A stretch of DNA of 64,000 bases, taken from NCBI GenBank assembly GCA_046153875.1, contig JBJXFE010000016.1, forward strand, positions 7,396 to 71,395, read 5' to 3'. Made by a program: the position numbers and the translations under genes. The notes beneath the pieces are model-generated. The model made no database searches, was not told the DNA's origin, and saw only the letters and a program-made list of their open reading frames with translations. Shown here piece after piece: positions 12,063-21,422 of this stretch. Each line of letters opens with the position of its first letter. The stretch's first letter is position 1. This DNA is from JBJXFE01 sp046153875 (GTDB lineage Bacteria; Planctomycetota; Phycisphaerae; Phycisphaerales; UBA1924).

Positions 12063-13619
12063 GTGCTCGCCCGAGTCCAATCGTACCTGCTGCAGGGCAT
12101 AGACGCCCTCCCCTGCGAAGTCGAGGTAGACCTCGACCATCTGGAGCAGGACAAGAAGCAGATGGTGGTCGGATTGCCCGACGCGGCGGTGAAGGAAGCC
12201 GTTGAACGCGTGCGATCCGCGCTGGTCAACAGCGGCTACCTGTTCCCCGCCGGCCGCGTGCTCATCAACCTTGCCCCCGCTGACGTCCGCAAGGAAGGGC
12301 CGGTGTACGACCTGCCGATCGCGGTGGGCATTCTGGTGAACACGGGGGTGGTGCGGGCTCTGCCCGGCGCGACGGAGAAACTCCCCGGGCTTGACTCGGG
12401 CGTGGACCTGCGCCGGTACCTGATCGCGGGGGAACTGGCCCTGGACGGACGCGTCCGATCGATCCGCGGTGCGATCGCCGTGGCCGCGCTCGCCAAGACC
12501 AAGGGGTACTCGGGCGTGATCGTGCCGGCGGCGAACGCCGAGGAGGCGGCGGTTGTGTCCGGCGTGGAGGTGCTGGGGGTGCGCACCCTCGCGGAAGTGG
12601 TCGGTCTGTTGCGCGGCGAGATCGAGGCGACGCCGACACCGCCGCCCGACATCGAAACGCTGCTGCGGACCGCGAACGCGCCGGTGGACTTCGGCGAGAT
12701 CCGCGGACAGGAGTCGGTCAAGCGCGCGGTGGTCGTCGCGGCGGCGGGCTCGCACAACCTCCTCATGTTGGGGCCTGCCGGGACCGGCAAGACCATGATG
12801 GCCAAGGCGCTGCCCGGCGTATTGCCGCCGCTCCTGGCCGACGAGGCGATCGAGATCACGCGCGTCTACTCGGCGGCCGGGCAGCTCCCGCCGGGGCAGG
12901 GGCTGATCACGACGCGCCCGGTGCGCACGCCGCACCACACGGCGTCCTCGGCGGCGATCGTCGGCGGCGGGGTCATCCCGAAGCCGGGCGAAATCTCCCT
13001 GGCGCACCGGGGCGTGTTGTTCCTGGACGAGCTGGCCGAGTTCCCGCGCGATGTGCTCGAGACCCTGCGCCAGCCGATGGAAGACCACGTGGTCACGATC
13101 GCGCGCTCGCACTCGGCCGTGCGGTTCCCGGCCAACTTCATGCTGGTGGCCGCGATGAACCCGACGCCGCGTGGCGACGTGGCGCCGGGCGAGGTCGGCA
13201 AGCGCGAGATGGAGCGGTACCTGTCGCGGCTTTCCGGGCCGTTGCTCGACCGCATCGACATCCACGTCGAGGCGCCCGCGGTGCCGTTCCGCCAGCTCGC
13301 GGGGGCGGCGGACGGATCGACGACCGCCCGCATGCGCGAGCAGGTGCTGGCGGCGCGCGTGCAGCAGACCAAACGCCAGGGACCCGGTGTGCCGAACTCG
13401 CGCCTGAGCGGCAAGCAGCTCGACGCGCTCGCCCCGATCGACGACGACGCGCGGGCGCTCCTGGGCCAGGCGCTCACGCAACTGGGGCTCTCGGCCCGGG
13501 CGTATGACAAGATCCGGCGCGTGGGACGCACGATCGCCGATCTCGAGGGCGCCGACCGCGTGACCCACGCCCACATCGCCGAGGCCGTGCAGTACCGACT
13601 CCTCGACCGCAAGGGGTAG
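12063..13619 (+). CDS. comM: YifB/ComM family Mg-chelatase-like AAA+ ATPase
   Basis: This 518-residue protein has the full ComM layout. The N-terminal Lon-protease-like domain (LQGIDALPCEVEVDL, VVGLPDAAVKEAVERVRSAL) runs to about 190. The AAA+ Mg-chelatase core has Walker A GPAGTGKTM, Walker B (VLFLDELAEF) and sensor text MNPTP, and a C-terminal lid domain follows. ComM is a hexameric helicase that promotes branch migration during integration of transformed DNA. The usual four-Cys zinc site near CPCG is missing: the corresponding text is AMNPTPRGDVAPGEV. The start is the GTG at 12063, preceded by TATCCT at leaderless spacing; the longer frame lacks homology. Confidence 0.92.
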   Translation: MLARVQSYLLQGIDALPCEVEVDLDHLEQDKKQMVVGLPDAAVKEAVERVRSALVNSGYLFPAGRVLINLAPADVRKEGPVYDLPIAVGILVNTGVVRALPGATEKLPGLDSGVDLRRYLIAGELALDGRVRSIRGAIAVAALAKTKGYSGVIVPAANAEEAAVVSGVEVLGVRTLAEVVGLLRGEIEATPTPPPDIETLLRTANAPVDFGEIRGQESVKRAVVVAAAGSHNLLMLGPAGTGKTMMAKALPGVLPPLLADEAIEITRVYSAAGQLPPGQGLITTRPVRTPHHTASSAAIVGGGVIPKPGEISLAHRGVLFLDELAEFPRDVLETLRQPMEDHVVTIARSHSAVRFPANFMLVAAMNPTPRGDVAPGEVGKREMERYLSRLSGPLLDRIDIHVEAPAVPFRQLAGAADGSTTARMREQVLAARVQQTKRQGPGVPNSRLSGKQLDALAPIDDDARALLGQALTQLGLSARAYDKIRRVGRTIADLEGADRVTHAHIAEAVQYRLLDRKG

Positions 13620-13680
13620 GAACTCCCGCGGCGGCGCGGGCGCATCGGCCACGACCCAGGGCCCCAAGGATGGTTGGCCG

Positions 13681-16101
13681 ATGCGTCTCACCCGCCTGAT
13701 CCCCACGATGTTCCACCGGCGGCTGCTGCTGCTGGGCGCGCTCATCGCGCTGGCTGTCACCGTGCTGGCGGTGCAACTGGGCGTGCTCACCGTCGCGCGG
13801 GGGGATGAACTGCGTGCGGCGGCCGAAACAAGGCTGCGGGGCGTCCAGTGGCTGCCGACCGTCCGCGGGCGCATCCTCGACCGCAACGGTCGCGTGCTCG
13901 CGCAGGATCGTCCGAGCTTCGATCTGGCCGCGGCCTACCCCGTGATCAGCGGGCTGTGGGCCGAGGAGCGGGCGGGCCGGGCGGCCCGACGGCTCCACCG
14001 CTCGACGTGGCGCGACCTGGACAGCGCCGAGCGGAGCCTGCTCGTGGAGCGCTACGCGGCCGTGTACCACGCGCACCTCGACTCGGCGTGGCAGACCCTG
14101 GCCGACGCGACGGGCGTGGGCCGTGAGGCCCTCGATGCAAGCCGGCTCGCGGTCCTCAACCGCGTCGAGACACTGGCCGACGTCGTGACGGACGCGCGGA
14201 TCCGCGTGCGCGTGGACACGGCGCTCAAGCGCGGCGAGGAGATCACCACCGAACTCGAAGACGAGATCGTCGGCGGCGCGCGGACCGAGATCAGCGAAGC
14301 CGAGTCCGCCCACGTCATTCTGCCGCACATCGCGGACACCGTGGGCTTCGAGATCACGCGGCTCGCGGCCCGGACGATCGACCTGGTGCTCGCCGACGGG
14401 CGCGTGCTGGAGGCGGGTGTTCCGCTGCTGCCGGGGGTCGAGGTCATGAACGCCGCCGACCGTGAATACCCGCACGACACCATCACCGTCCGTATTGATC
14501 GCTCGGCGTTCCCCGGTCCCCTCGCCGACGATCGCCCGATGGACGTGACGGTGGACGGGGTGGGCATCCACGTCCTGGGCTGGACCGGGCGCAACGCTTC
14601 GGGCGACGACGTGAGGGCGCGGGGCGAACTGCTGCGGGCGGATCGGGCACTTCGGGAGTACGCGACGCTGGCCCTCGACGGGAGCGAGTTCGACCGGGGC
14701 TCGTATGAACCGGGCGATGCGGTGGGGCGCTTCGGCGTCGAAGCGGCGCAGGAGGTCAGGCTCCGCGGACTGCGCGGGCTGAACCTGCGCCGGCTCGACA
14801 CGGGCGAGGAGCGCCGCGTCGATTCCGAGCCGGGTCGCGACGTGACCCTCACGCTCGACGCGATGCTCCAGGCGCGCGTTCAGGCGCTGCTCACGCCGTC
14901 GGTGGGGCTCGCGGCGGTGCAGGAATGGCACGCGCTGCCGACGCAGCACCCGAACGGCAGGCCGATCGGCGGGACCGCTCTCGGCACCCCGCTGCACGGG
15001 GCCGCCGTCGTGCTCGACATCGAGTCGGGGGACATCCTGGCCATGGTCTCCGCACCCGGGTTCACGCGCGGCGATCTGCGCGAACGGTCGGGCGCGTTGT
15101 TCACCGACCCGCTTCGCCCGTGGATCAACCGCGTGGTGTCCGCGAGCTACCCGCCGGGGTCGATCGTCAAGGCACCGCTGCTGGCCGCCGCGGTCACCCT
15201 CGGCAAGCACTCGCTCGATCGTCCCATCGAGTGCAACGGGCACCTGCTCCCGCACGACCCCAACACCCTGCGGTGCTGGATCTACAAGCGCTCGCAGACC
15301 GACGCGACGCCGAACACGCACACGCAGATGCTGGGCCACGCCCTGGATGCCCGCGAAGCGCTCATGGTCTCGTGCAACATCTACTTCTTCACGCTCGGGC
15401 GGCAGCTCGGAGTGGACGGCGTCCGCAGCGCCTACGGCATGTTTGGCGTGGGGCAGGCGTGGAACCTCGGGCTGGCCCGCCCGGGCCGACCGGACGACGA
15501 GTACGCCGGGGAGATCGGGCGCCGCGTCCAGGAGCCGGACGGAACACGGCGGATCGCGCCGCTGGTGATCGGCGACGCGATCCAGATGGGGATCGGGCAG
15601 GGGCCGATCGCATGGACGCCGCTGCACGCGGCGGACGCGCTGGCCACGCTCGCCCGCGGCGGCGTGCGGGTTGCACCGCGCCTGCTGGTGGATCGGCCCG
15701 TCACACGGCAGAATCTGGGCCTCGACCCCGCGGCGGTCGCGGCCGCGCTGGACGGGCTTTCGCTGTCGGTCAGCGACCCGCGCGGCACGGGCAACCACAT
15801 CACGATCAGCGCGGGTGTGCAGGAGCGCATCTTCAACGCGCCGGGCGTGCGGGTGTGGGGAAAGACGGGCACGGCCGACGCCCCGAAGCTCGCGCACGAC
15901 CCGGACGGCGTGGGCCCGGCGAGCGCCGAGGAGCTGCGGGACGGCGACCACTCGTGGTTCGTGGTGCTGGTGGGGCGCGAGGGCGGCGGGCCGAAGTACG
16001 CGATCGCCGTGATGATGGAGTACGCGGGCAGCGGCGGCAAGGTCTCCGGCCCGATCTGCAACCAGATCATCCACGCGCTGATCGCCGGGGGCTATCTGTG
16101 A
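13681..16101 (+). CDS. mrdA: Penicillin-binding protein 2 (elongation-specific transpeptidase)
   Basis: This 806-residue class B penicillin-binding protein has one N-terminal membrane helix (about 15-40), then TVRGRILDRNGRVLAQD, the start of the PBP dimerisation domain. The transpeptidase domain has S494-x-x-K497 (PPGSIVK), SCN (VSCNIYFF) and K728-T-G (WGKTGTAD). It cross-links peptidoglycan and pairs with RodA, encoded immediately downstream with a GTGA overlap. It is longer than the ~630 residues of E. coli PBP2, through insertions in the N-terminal region. Its presence supports a peptidoglycan wall in this planctomycete. An AAGGA lies 10 nt before the ATG. Confidence 0.93.
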   Translation: MRLTRLIPTMFHRRLLLLGALIALAVTVLAVQLGVLTVARGDELRAAAETRLRGVQWLPTVRGRILDRNGRVLAQDRPSFDLAAAYPVISGLWAEERAGRAARRLHRSTWRDLDSAERSLLVERYAAVYHAHLDSAWQTLADATGVGREALDASRLAVLNRVETLADVVTDARIRVRVDTALKRGEEITTELEDEIVGGARTEISEAESAHVILPHIADTVGFEITRLAARTIDLVLADGRVLEAGVPLLPGVEVMNAADREYPHDTITVRIDRSAFPGPLADDRPMDVTVDGVGIHVLGWTGRNASGDDVRARGELLRADRALREYATLALDGSEFDRGSYEPGDAVGRFGVEAAQEVRLRGLRGLNLRRLDTGEERRVDSEPGRDVTLTLDAMLQARVQALLTPSVGLAAVQEWHALPTQHPNGRPIGGTALGTPLHGAAVVLDIESGDILAMVSAPGFTRGDLRERSGALFTDPLRPWINRVVSASYPPGSIVKAPLLAAAVTLGKHSLDRPIECNGHLLPHDPNTLRCWIYKRSQTDATPNTHTQMLGHALDAREALMVSCNIYFFTLGRQLGVDGVRSAYGMFGVGQAWNLGLARPGRPDDEYAGEIGRRVQEPDGTRRIAPLVIGDAIQMGIGQGPIAWTPLHAADALATLARGGVRVAPRLLVDRPVTRQNLGLDPAAVAAALDGLSLSVSDPRGTGNHITISAGVQERIFNAPGVRVWGKTGTADAPKLAHDPDGVGPASAEELRDGDHSWFVVLVGREGGGPKYAIAVMMEYAGSGGKVSGPICNQIIHALIAGGYL

Positions 16102-17306
16102 TCCGCAGTCTCCAGCGGGGGTCACGCCTCGGACCCGCCGGGCGCGAACGGATCCAGCCCGTGAACCCCGCGTGGATGTGCGTCGGCGCGGGAGCGGCCC
16201 TGTCGTTCCTCGGCATCCACACGATCGACCTGGGGATGAGCACGGACCCGGCCGCCGCCGAACTGGCGGACGACGCCCGGCGACAACTCGCGTTCCTCGC
16301 GGTCGCGGCGGCCGCGGGCGTGGGCGCCGCCATCCCCCACCCGCGGCTGATCATGCGTCTGGCGCTTCCGGCGATGGGGGCCGCGATCGTGCTGCTCCTG
16401 TTCCTGCTGATGCCGGGGGTTCCGTCGTCGATCGTGCGCCCGATCAACGGGGCGCGGGCGTGGATCAGCGTGGGGCCGGCGCGGCTGCAGCCGTCGGAGC
16501 TGGCGAAGATCGCGTTCGTGCTCGTCGTGGCGCGGCACCTGCGGTTCCGCGCGGAGCACCGCCGGTTCGCGGGGCTGCTCCCGCCGGCGCTCATCGCGTT
16601 CGTCCCCATCGGGCTCATCATGCTCCAACCGGACCTGGGCACGGTGCTGCTGTTCATCCCGGCGCTCTTCGCGATGCTCGTCGCCGCGGGGGCGCGGCTG
16701 CGGCACCTGACCCTGATCGTGCTGATCGCGGCACTGGCCGCGCCCGCCGCGTACCCGCTGCTGCGCCCGCACCAGCAGGCCCGCATCAACGCGCTCATCG
16801 GGCAGATCCAGGGCGAGCGGGAAGGAGAGCGGTCGATCAACTACCAGTCCGTGACCGCGCGCAAGCTCATGGGCGCGGGCGGCGTCACCGGGAACACTGA
16901 CACGCACTCGCGCGCCCTGCTGCGGTACAACCCGCTGCCGGCGCGCCACAACGACATGATCTTCGCGGTCGCCGTCACGCGATTCGGGCTGCTCGGCGGG
17001 GTCGGCATCCTGCTGCTCTACGTGACCTGGATCGCCGGGGCGCTCGCGTGCGCCGCGATGTGCAAGGAGCCCTTCGGGCGGCTGGTGATCGTGGGCCTGT
17101 CCGCGTTCATCGCGGCCCAGGTGGTCGTGAACGTCGGCATGAACGTGGGGCTGCTGCCCATCATCGGTGTCACCCTGCCGTTCCTGAGCGCGGGCGGTTC
17201 GAGCCTGCTCACGGTGTGGATCATGACGGGCCTGGTCTTCGGTGTAGCGATGCGGCGGCCGATCCCGCCGTATCGTCCGTCCTTCGAGTACGCCGATGAC
17301 GCCTGA
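16098..17306 (+). CDS. rodA: Rod shape-determining glycosyltransferase RodA (SEDS family)
   Basis: This 402-residue polytopic protein has about ten membrane helices and SEDS signatures: NGARAWISVGPARLQPSELAK, LQPDLGTVLLF, the ARHNDMIFAV block and FLSAGGSSLL near the C-terminus. RodA polymerises lipid II glycan strands together with PBP2. The start is GTG 16098 inside the mrdA stop (GTGA), so translation is coupled. It overlaps rsmG by 11 bp at its 3' end, making a tight mrdA-rodA-rsmG operon. FtsW is the paralogue; I choose RodA because of the PBP2 neighbour. Confidence 0.92.
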   Translation: MIRSLQRGSRLGPAGRERIQPVNPAWMCVGAGAALSFLGIHTIDLGMSTDPAAAELADDARRQLAFLAVAAAAGVGAAIPHPRLIMRLALPAMGAAIVLLLFLLMPGVPSSIVRPINGARAWISVGPARLQPSELAKIAFVLVVARHLRFRAEHRRFAGLLPPALIAFVPIGLIMLQPDLGTVLLFIPALFAMLVAAGARLRHLTLIVLIAALAAPAAYPLLRPHQQARINALIGQIQGEREGERSINYQSVTARKLMGAGGVTGNTDTHSRALLRYNPLPARHNDMIFAVAVTRFGLLGGVGILLLYVTWIAGALACAAMCKEPFGRLVIVGLSAFIAAQVVVNVGMNVGLLPIIGVTLPFLSAGGSSLLTVWIMTGLVFGVAMRRPIPPYRPSFEYADDA

Positions 17307-18084
17307 ACCGCTCGCACCACCGCCCGACTTCCCCGCCGCCGCCGCCGCGCTGGGCCTGGAGTTCGATCCCGGCGACCCCGAGCGCCTCGGGCGCTACCTG
17401 GCACTGCTGCTCGAGGCCAATCGCTCGTTCAACCTGACGGCGATCACCGACCCGGCCACGGCGTGGGAGCGGCACATCCTCGATTCGCTGACGCTGCTGC
17501 CGCTGCTGGCGGAGCTTTCCGAGGGGTCGCGGGTCATCGACGTGGGCTCGGGCGGGGGGCTGCCGGGCGTGCCGCTGGCAATCACGATGCCGGCGCTGCG
17601 GTTCACGCTGCTGGAAGCGACGGGCAAGAAGGCGGACTTCCTTCGGCGCGTCGCGGAGGAGCTGGGACTTTCGAACGTGGATGTGATCCAGGGACGGGCC
17701 GAGAGGCTCGGGAACGACCGCGGCGCGCTGGTGGCCGGCCCAGCGGGGTCGCGCGCGCCCGGTCATCGCGACGCCTACGACGCCGTGATCGCGCGCGCGG
17801 TCGGGCGGCTCGCGACCATCGTGGAGCTGTGCGCGCCGCTGGCGAGGGTCGGCGGGCGCATCCTGCTCATCAAGGGTCAGAAGGCTGACGAGGAACTCGT
17901 CGAGGCGGCCGGGGCGATCAAGCTGCTGCGGGTCGAGCACGAGGAGACGCGGAACACGCCGACCGGGCGCATCGTCATCCTCACCAAGCCGGCCCAGACG
18001 CCGCGCATGTACCCCCGCCCGGATGGGGAGCCGAAACGTGCACCGCTGGGCGCCCGAGGTCCCGTTTCCGGTCTTTCGGCCTGA
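17296..18084 (+). CDS. rsmG: 16S rRNA (guanine-527-N7) methyltransferase
   Basis: This 262-residue protein shows FNLTAITDPATAWERHILDS followed by the SAM-binding motif VIDVGSGGGLPGVPLAI and the acidic motif TLLEATGKKADFL, all diagnostic of RsmG/GidB. It methylates N7 of G527 in the 530 loop of 16S rRNA; loss gives low-level streptomycin resistance in other bacteria. Family length is about 210-250 residues. The C-terminal ~25 residues (after RIVILTKP) and an insert with a Gly/Ala/Arg run near 145-155 are extras. It overlaps rodA by 11 bp and closes the cell-wall operon. A short hairpin with TCCACA/TGTGGA arms (18089-18103) follows the stop. Confidence 0.93.
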   Translation: MTPEPLAPPPDFPAAAAALGLEFDPGDPERLGRYLALLLEANRSFNLTAITDPATAWERHILDSLTLLPLLAELSEGSRVIDVGSGGGLPGVPLAITMPALRFTLLEATGKKADFLRRVAEELGLSNVDVIQGRAERLGNDRGALVAGPAGSRAPGHRDAYDAVIARAVGRLATIVELCAPLARVGGRILLIKGQKADEELVEAAGAIKLLRVEHEETRNTPTGRIVILTKPAQTPRMYPRPDGEPKRAPLGARGPVSGLSA

Positions 18085-18189
18085 ACTTTCCACATTTTGT
18101 GGATCGCAATTCGCACGTCGCAAGTGCAGCATTCGCGGTAGTTTGTAGTCCGAGAACCGGGTGCGAACTGGTCGGAACCTGATACCCTC

Positions 18190-18218
18190 TTGCGGCGGGA
18201 GTCGTTTGGGGGTAAGTT
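18190..18218 (+). promoter_or_regulatory. Candidate promoter of the PEP-CTERM gene
   Basis: TTGCGG (18190-18195), a 17-nt spacer and TAAGTT (18213-18218) fit a vegetative promoter. Predicted start of transcription is near 18225. Confidence 0.45.
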
Positions 18219-18264
18219 CTCTACCCTGAGGCGTCGGATTCTGCCGACGCGGGGAAGGGTAGAG
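18219..18264 (+). promoter_or_regulatory. Nested inverted repeat around the predicted transcription start
   Basis: Outer arms CTCTACCCT (18219-18227) and AGGGTAGAG (18256-18264) are a perfect inverted repeat. Inside them GCGTCGG (18231-18237) pairs perfectly with CCGACGC (18244-18250). If transcription starts upstream this is a leader hairpin. If it starts at about 18225 the outer arms straddle the start and look more like an operator. Confidence 0.5.
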
Positions 18265-18299
18265 GTTCCATTCGATCGAGTCGGAAAGGGAGGGGTCTC

Positions 18300-18869
18300 A
18301 TGGTGCGTCTTCGCACTGCGGCGGTTGCCGCGATTTTGGTGGTTGGTCTCGTTGCGGTGTTGCCAGCCGCCGCGGAGCCGATCCCGCTCGGGTACAACAC
18401 AGGCAACAGCTTTACACAGCACTGGCACATCGCCAATCCCGAGGTGCCCTGGGGCACGTTCGACACGATCGCCTTGGAGTTCGTCTCCCAGACGAACGTG
18501 CCCGGGGGGACGACAACCCAGACCGAGTTCAAGGGCGTCACGATTAACAATGCCGGCTGGCACTACGTGACGGGCACCAATCTGCTCGCGTTCGGCGCTG
18601 GCCCGTTGAACGGGATCGTCCTGCCGCACATCACTTTCCACGGCGAGGCCAGTGAGTGGGTCACGTGGAACATCTGGTACTACCGCAACGGGGTGGCCCT
18701 CGGCGGGTACCAGTATCAGGGCCTTGGGCTGCTGACGCTCTACAGTTTCACCGACTTGACCGCGGGCGGCGCTCCGCTGGTGCTGATCCCGTTGCCGACG
18801 GGGGCGGCCATGGGATGCGTGTCCCTGCTCGGGTTGTGCGCATGGCGCGTCAGCCGTCGCCGCCGCTGA
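18300..18869 (+). CDS. Exported protein with PEP-CTERM-like sorting tail
   Basis: This 189-residue protein has a signal peptide (about 1-25, ending PAAAEP). The middle is beta-rich, Gly/Thr/Trp-rich and unrecognised. The C-terminus is tripartite: short motif IPLPTGAAMG, a hydrophobic helix and the basic end RVSRRRR. That is the architecture of PEP-CTERM/VPLP tails processed by exosortase. The product is therefore probably exported, cleaved and attached to exopolysaccharide or the surface. A good Shine-Dalgarno (GGAGG, 6 nt before ATG) supports the start. The gene has its own promoter, inverted repeat and terminator, so it is a single-gene unit. No exosortase gene is in the window. Confidence 0.8.
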   Translation: MVRLRTAAVAAILVVGLVAVLPAAAEPIPLGYNTGNSFTQHWHIANPEVPWGTFDTIALEFVSQTNVPGGTTTQTEFKGVTINNAGWHYVTGTNLLAFGAGPLNGIVLPHITFHGEASEWVTWNIWYYRNGVALGGYQYQGLGLLTLYSFTDLTAGGAPLVLIPLPTGAAMGCVSLLGLCAWRVSRRRR

Positions 18870-18900
18870 CGTTTCGTGAGCGACCGAATGACTCCTCAAG

Positions 18901-18924
18901 GGCCCGCTTCGGCGGGCCTTTTTT
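18901..18924 (+). terminator. Intrinsic terminator of the PEP-CTERM gene
   Basis: GGCCCGC (18901-18907), loop TTCG and GCGGGCC (18912-18918) are followed directly by six T. This is a textbook intrinsic terminator and the clearest in the window. Confidence 0.9.
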
Positions 18925-18969
18925 CTTGTGTCGAACGGCGTCGGCGGCATCGCGCGGGTCCGGGGCGGA

Positions 18970-18975
18970 GATAAT
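18970..18975 (+). promoter_or_regulatory. Candidate -10 box of the DinG-like helicase (leaderless)
   Basis: GATAAT, 6 nt, then GTG 18982. The match to TATAAT is 5 of 6; no clear -35 element is seen. Confidence 0.4.
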
Positions 18976-18981
18976 CCAACC

Positions 18982-21360
18982 GTGATCACCGCGGCCCTCG
19001 ACATCCTCGGCCCCGCGGGCCCGCTCGCGTCCGCGCTCGGCGGGCGGTTCGAATCCCGCCCCGAGCAGCTTGCGATGGCGGCCGCCGTCGCGGAGACGAT
19101 GGAGCGTCGGTCGCACCTCCTGGTCGAAGCGGGCACGGGCGTGGGCAAATCGTTCGCCTACCTCGTGCCCGCGATCCTGCGGTGCGTGACCCGAAACGAA
19201 CGCGTTGTCGTGGCCACAAACACCATCGCGCTCCAGGAGCAGCTCGTTGGCCGCGACATCCCGATGCTCCGGGCGGCGCTTGAAGGCGCCGGGGTCATCC
19301 CCCATGCTCCCGACGACGGCGAAGGCGACCCATCCGACGAGCCCGCCGCGGGGTCCCTCCGGGCTCCGAAGGACGCGGACTCCTATCCCCTCCGGCCGGT
19401 GCTGGTCAAAGGCCGGTCGAACTACGTGAGCATCCGGCGTCTCAAACTCGCGTCGGAGCGGCAGGCGGCGCTGTTCAGCGGCGAAGCGGCGCGGGTGCAG
19501 CTCCACCAGATCGAGGACTGGGCGTACGGCACGACCGATGGCACGCGCTCGACGCTCCCCCGGCTGGACCGCCCGGAGGTCTGGACGCACGTGGAGTCCG
19601 ACGCGGACAACTGCATGGGGGCCAAGTGCCCGTTCAACGGGCGGTGCTTCTACCAGAACGCGCGGCGCGCGATGGAGAAGGGCAACCTGCTGGTGTGCAA
19701 CCACGCGTTGTTCTTCGCCGACCTGGCCTTGCGGTCGCGCGAGGGGCCCGAAGGGCAGCCCGGCGTCGGGTTCCTCCCGAAGTACAACCACGTGGTGCTC
19801 GACGAGGCGCACGGCGTCGAGGATGCCGCGGCCGAGCATCTGGGAATGTCGCTCACCGAGGGGCGCGTGCTCTTCCTGCTCCGGACGCTGTACGACCATC
19901 GGCGGCACAAGGGCTATCTCGCGCAGCTCGCGGCCTCGCGGATGTTCGCCGGGGGTGACGGCGTGGATCGGGCGATCCGGCTCGCGTACCAGGCGGGCGA
20001 CGCGGCCGCGGAGTTCTTTGAGAACTGGGCGGGCGCGGCGCGGGTGCTGCGGAACGGCCGCGTGCGCGAGCCGGGCGTCGTCGCCGATACGCTCTCGCCC
20101 GCGTTCAGGGAGCTCTCCCTGCGGCTCGCGGCGCTGCGGGAATCCGTGAAGGGCGACGCGGACAAGTTCGAGTTGAACGCCTACGCACGGCGCGCGGCGG
20201 ACATCGCCGCCTCCGCGTCGGCGTTCGTCGCGCAGTCGATCCCCGGCTGTGTCTACTGGGTCGAGGCCTCGACCGGGGGCGGGCGCGCCGGCGGGGGCGG
20301 ACATCGGGTGCGCCGCGTCGCACTGGCGGCCGCGCCCATCGACGTCGCTCCGATCCTGCGGGAGGCCCTGTTCAAGCAGGGCTGGAGCGTGGTGCTGACG
20401 AGCGCGACGCTGGCGACAGGGGAGGAAGCACAGAACCCCGTCGCGCCGAGCGGACGGCGGACGCCAGCGCCGTCGCGCGGCGGGCCACCCGCAGCGCGGA
20501 TCGTCGTCGCCGAGGGCGCGGAGTTCGGTTCGGACAAAAGCCTGGCGTCCATGGCCGGCGATGATGGCGGATCGGCGGTCGACGGCGCGACCGGCGGCTC
20601 CACGGGCGGGCGGGCCTCGGGGCCGTTCGCCCTCGTCGTCTCTCGCCTGGGGTGCGAGGGCGCCCGCACGCTGCTGCTGGGCAGCCCGTTCGACTTCGCG
20701 CGGCAGATGGAGGTGGTCGTCGAGCGCGACGCCCCCGACCCGCGCGCCGCCGGGGTCGCGAACGGCTCCGCCACGTCGCCGGGTCCTAACCCCCCCACCG
20801 CTTCACCAGGTCAGCGACCGCTGCTCGATCCTCACACGCTGCTGATGCTCAAGCACCTCGACGCCACCGACGGCGGAGCGTTCATCCTGTTCAACAGCTT
20901 CACGGCGCTGCGTCGCGCCGCGTCGGCCCTGGCGGGGCCTCTGCGGGAGCGGTCCATGCCGATGCTGGTCCACGAGCCCGAGGCGTCACGGGCGGAGCTT
21001 CTGAGCCGGTTCAAGGAGGACGCGCGTTCGGTGTTGCTCGGTGCGGCGTCGTTCTGGCAGGGCGTGGACGTGCCGGGGCGGGCGCTGCGGAACGTCATTA
21101 TCGCGCAGCTCCCGTTCGAGCCGCCCGACCGCCCGCTGACCGAGGCCCGGCTGGAGTTGATCTCGTCGCGCGGCGGGGACCCGTTCCGCGATGATTCGCT
21201 GCCGCGCGCGGTGCTGCGGTTCAAGCAGGGCGTGGGGCGGCTGATCCGTTCGAGATCGGACACGGGTCGCGTGGTGGTGCTGGACCCGCGGATCGTGACG
21301 AAGGGGTACGGACGGGCGTTCCTGCGGGCGTTGCCGGCCGGGGTGCGGCTGCGGGATTAG
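18982..21360 (+). CDS. DinG/XPD-like iron-sulfur DNA helicase
   Basis: This 792-residue superfamily 2 helicase has Walker A EAGTGVGKS near residue 50 and DEAH in VVLDEAHGVED. Between them lie four cysteines in the DinG/XPD order (CMGAKCPFNGRC ... VCNHALF), expected to hold a 4Fe-4S cluster. The C-terminal motif VI reads QGVGRLIRS. Such helicases unwind DNA 5' to 3' and act on D-loops, R-loops or G-quadruplexes in repair. A low-complexity Gly/Ser/Ala-rich insert around residues 475-610 separates the two motor domains and is unusually long. Start GTG 18982 is preferred because of conserved text and the -10 at leaderless distance. Confidence 0.9.
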   Translation: MITAALDILGPAGPLASALGGRFESRPEQLAMAAAVAETMERRSHLLVEAGTGVGKSFAYLVPAILRCVTRNERVVVATNTIALQEQLVGRDIPMLRAALEGAGVIPHAPDDGEGDPSDEPAAGSLRAPKDADSYPLRPVLVKGRSNYVSIRRLKLASERQAALFSGEAARVQLHQIEDWAYGTTDGTRSTLPRLDRPEVWTHVESDADNCMGAKCPFNGRCFYQNARRAMEKGNLLVCNHALFFADLALRSREGPEGQPGVGFLPKYNHVVLDEAHGVEDAAAEHLGMSLTEGRVLFLLRTLYDHRRHKGYLAQLAASRMFAGGDGVDRAIRLAYQAGDAAAEFFENWAGAARVLRNGRVREPGVVADTLSPAFRELSLRLAALRESVKGDADKFELNAYARRAADIAASASAFVAQSIPGCVYWVEASTGGGRAGGGGHRVRRVALAAAPIDVAPILREALFKQGWSVVLTSATLATGEEAQNPVAPSGRRTPAPSRGGPPAARIVVAEGAEFGSDKSLASMAGDDGGSAVDGATGGSTGGRASGPFALVVSRLGCEGARTLLLGSPFDFARQMEVVVERDAPDPRAAGVANGSATSPGPNPPTASPGQRPLLDPHTLLMLKHLDATDGGAFILFNSFTALRRAASALAGPLRERSMPMLVHEPEASRAELLSRFKEDARSVLLGAASFWQGVDVPGRALRNVIIAQLPFEPPDRPLTEARLELISSRGGDPFRDDSLPRAVLRFKQGVGRLIRSRSDTGRVVVLDPRIVTKGYGRAFLRALPAGVRLRD

Positions 21361-21422
21361 CGCGCGGCCCGCACTCCCCCATCGGCCTTTGCTACCCTAC
21401 GGCCCCATCCCCGGAGGGACGC

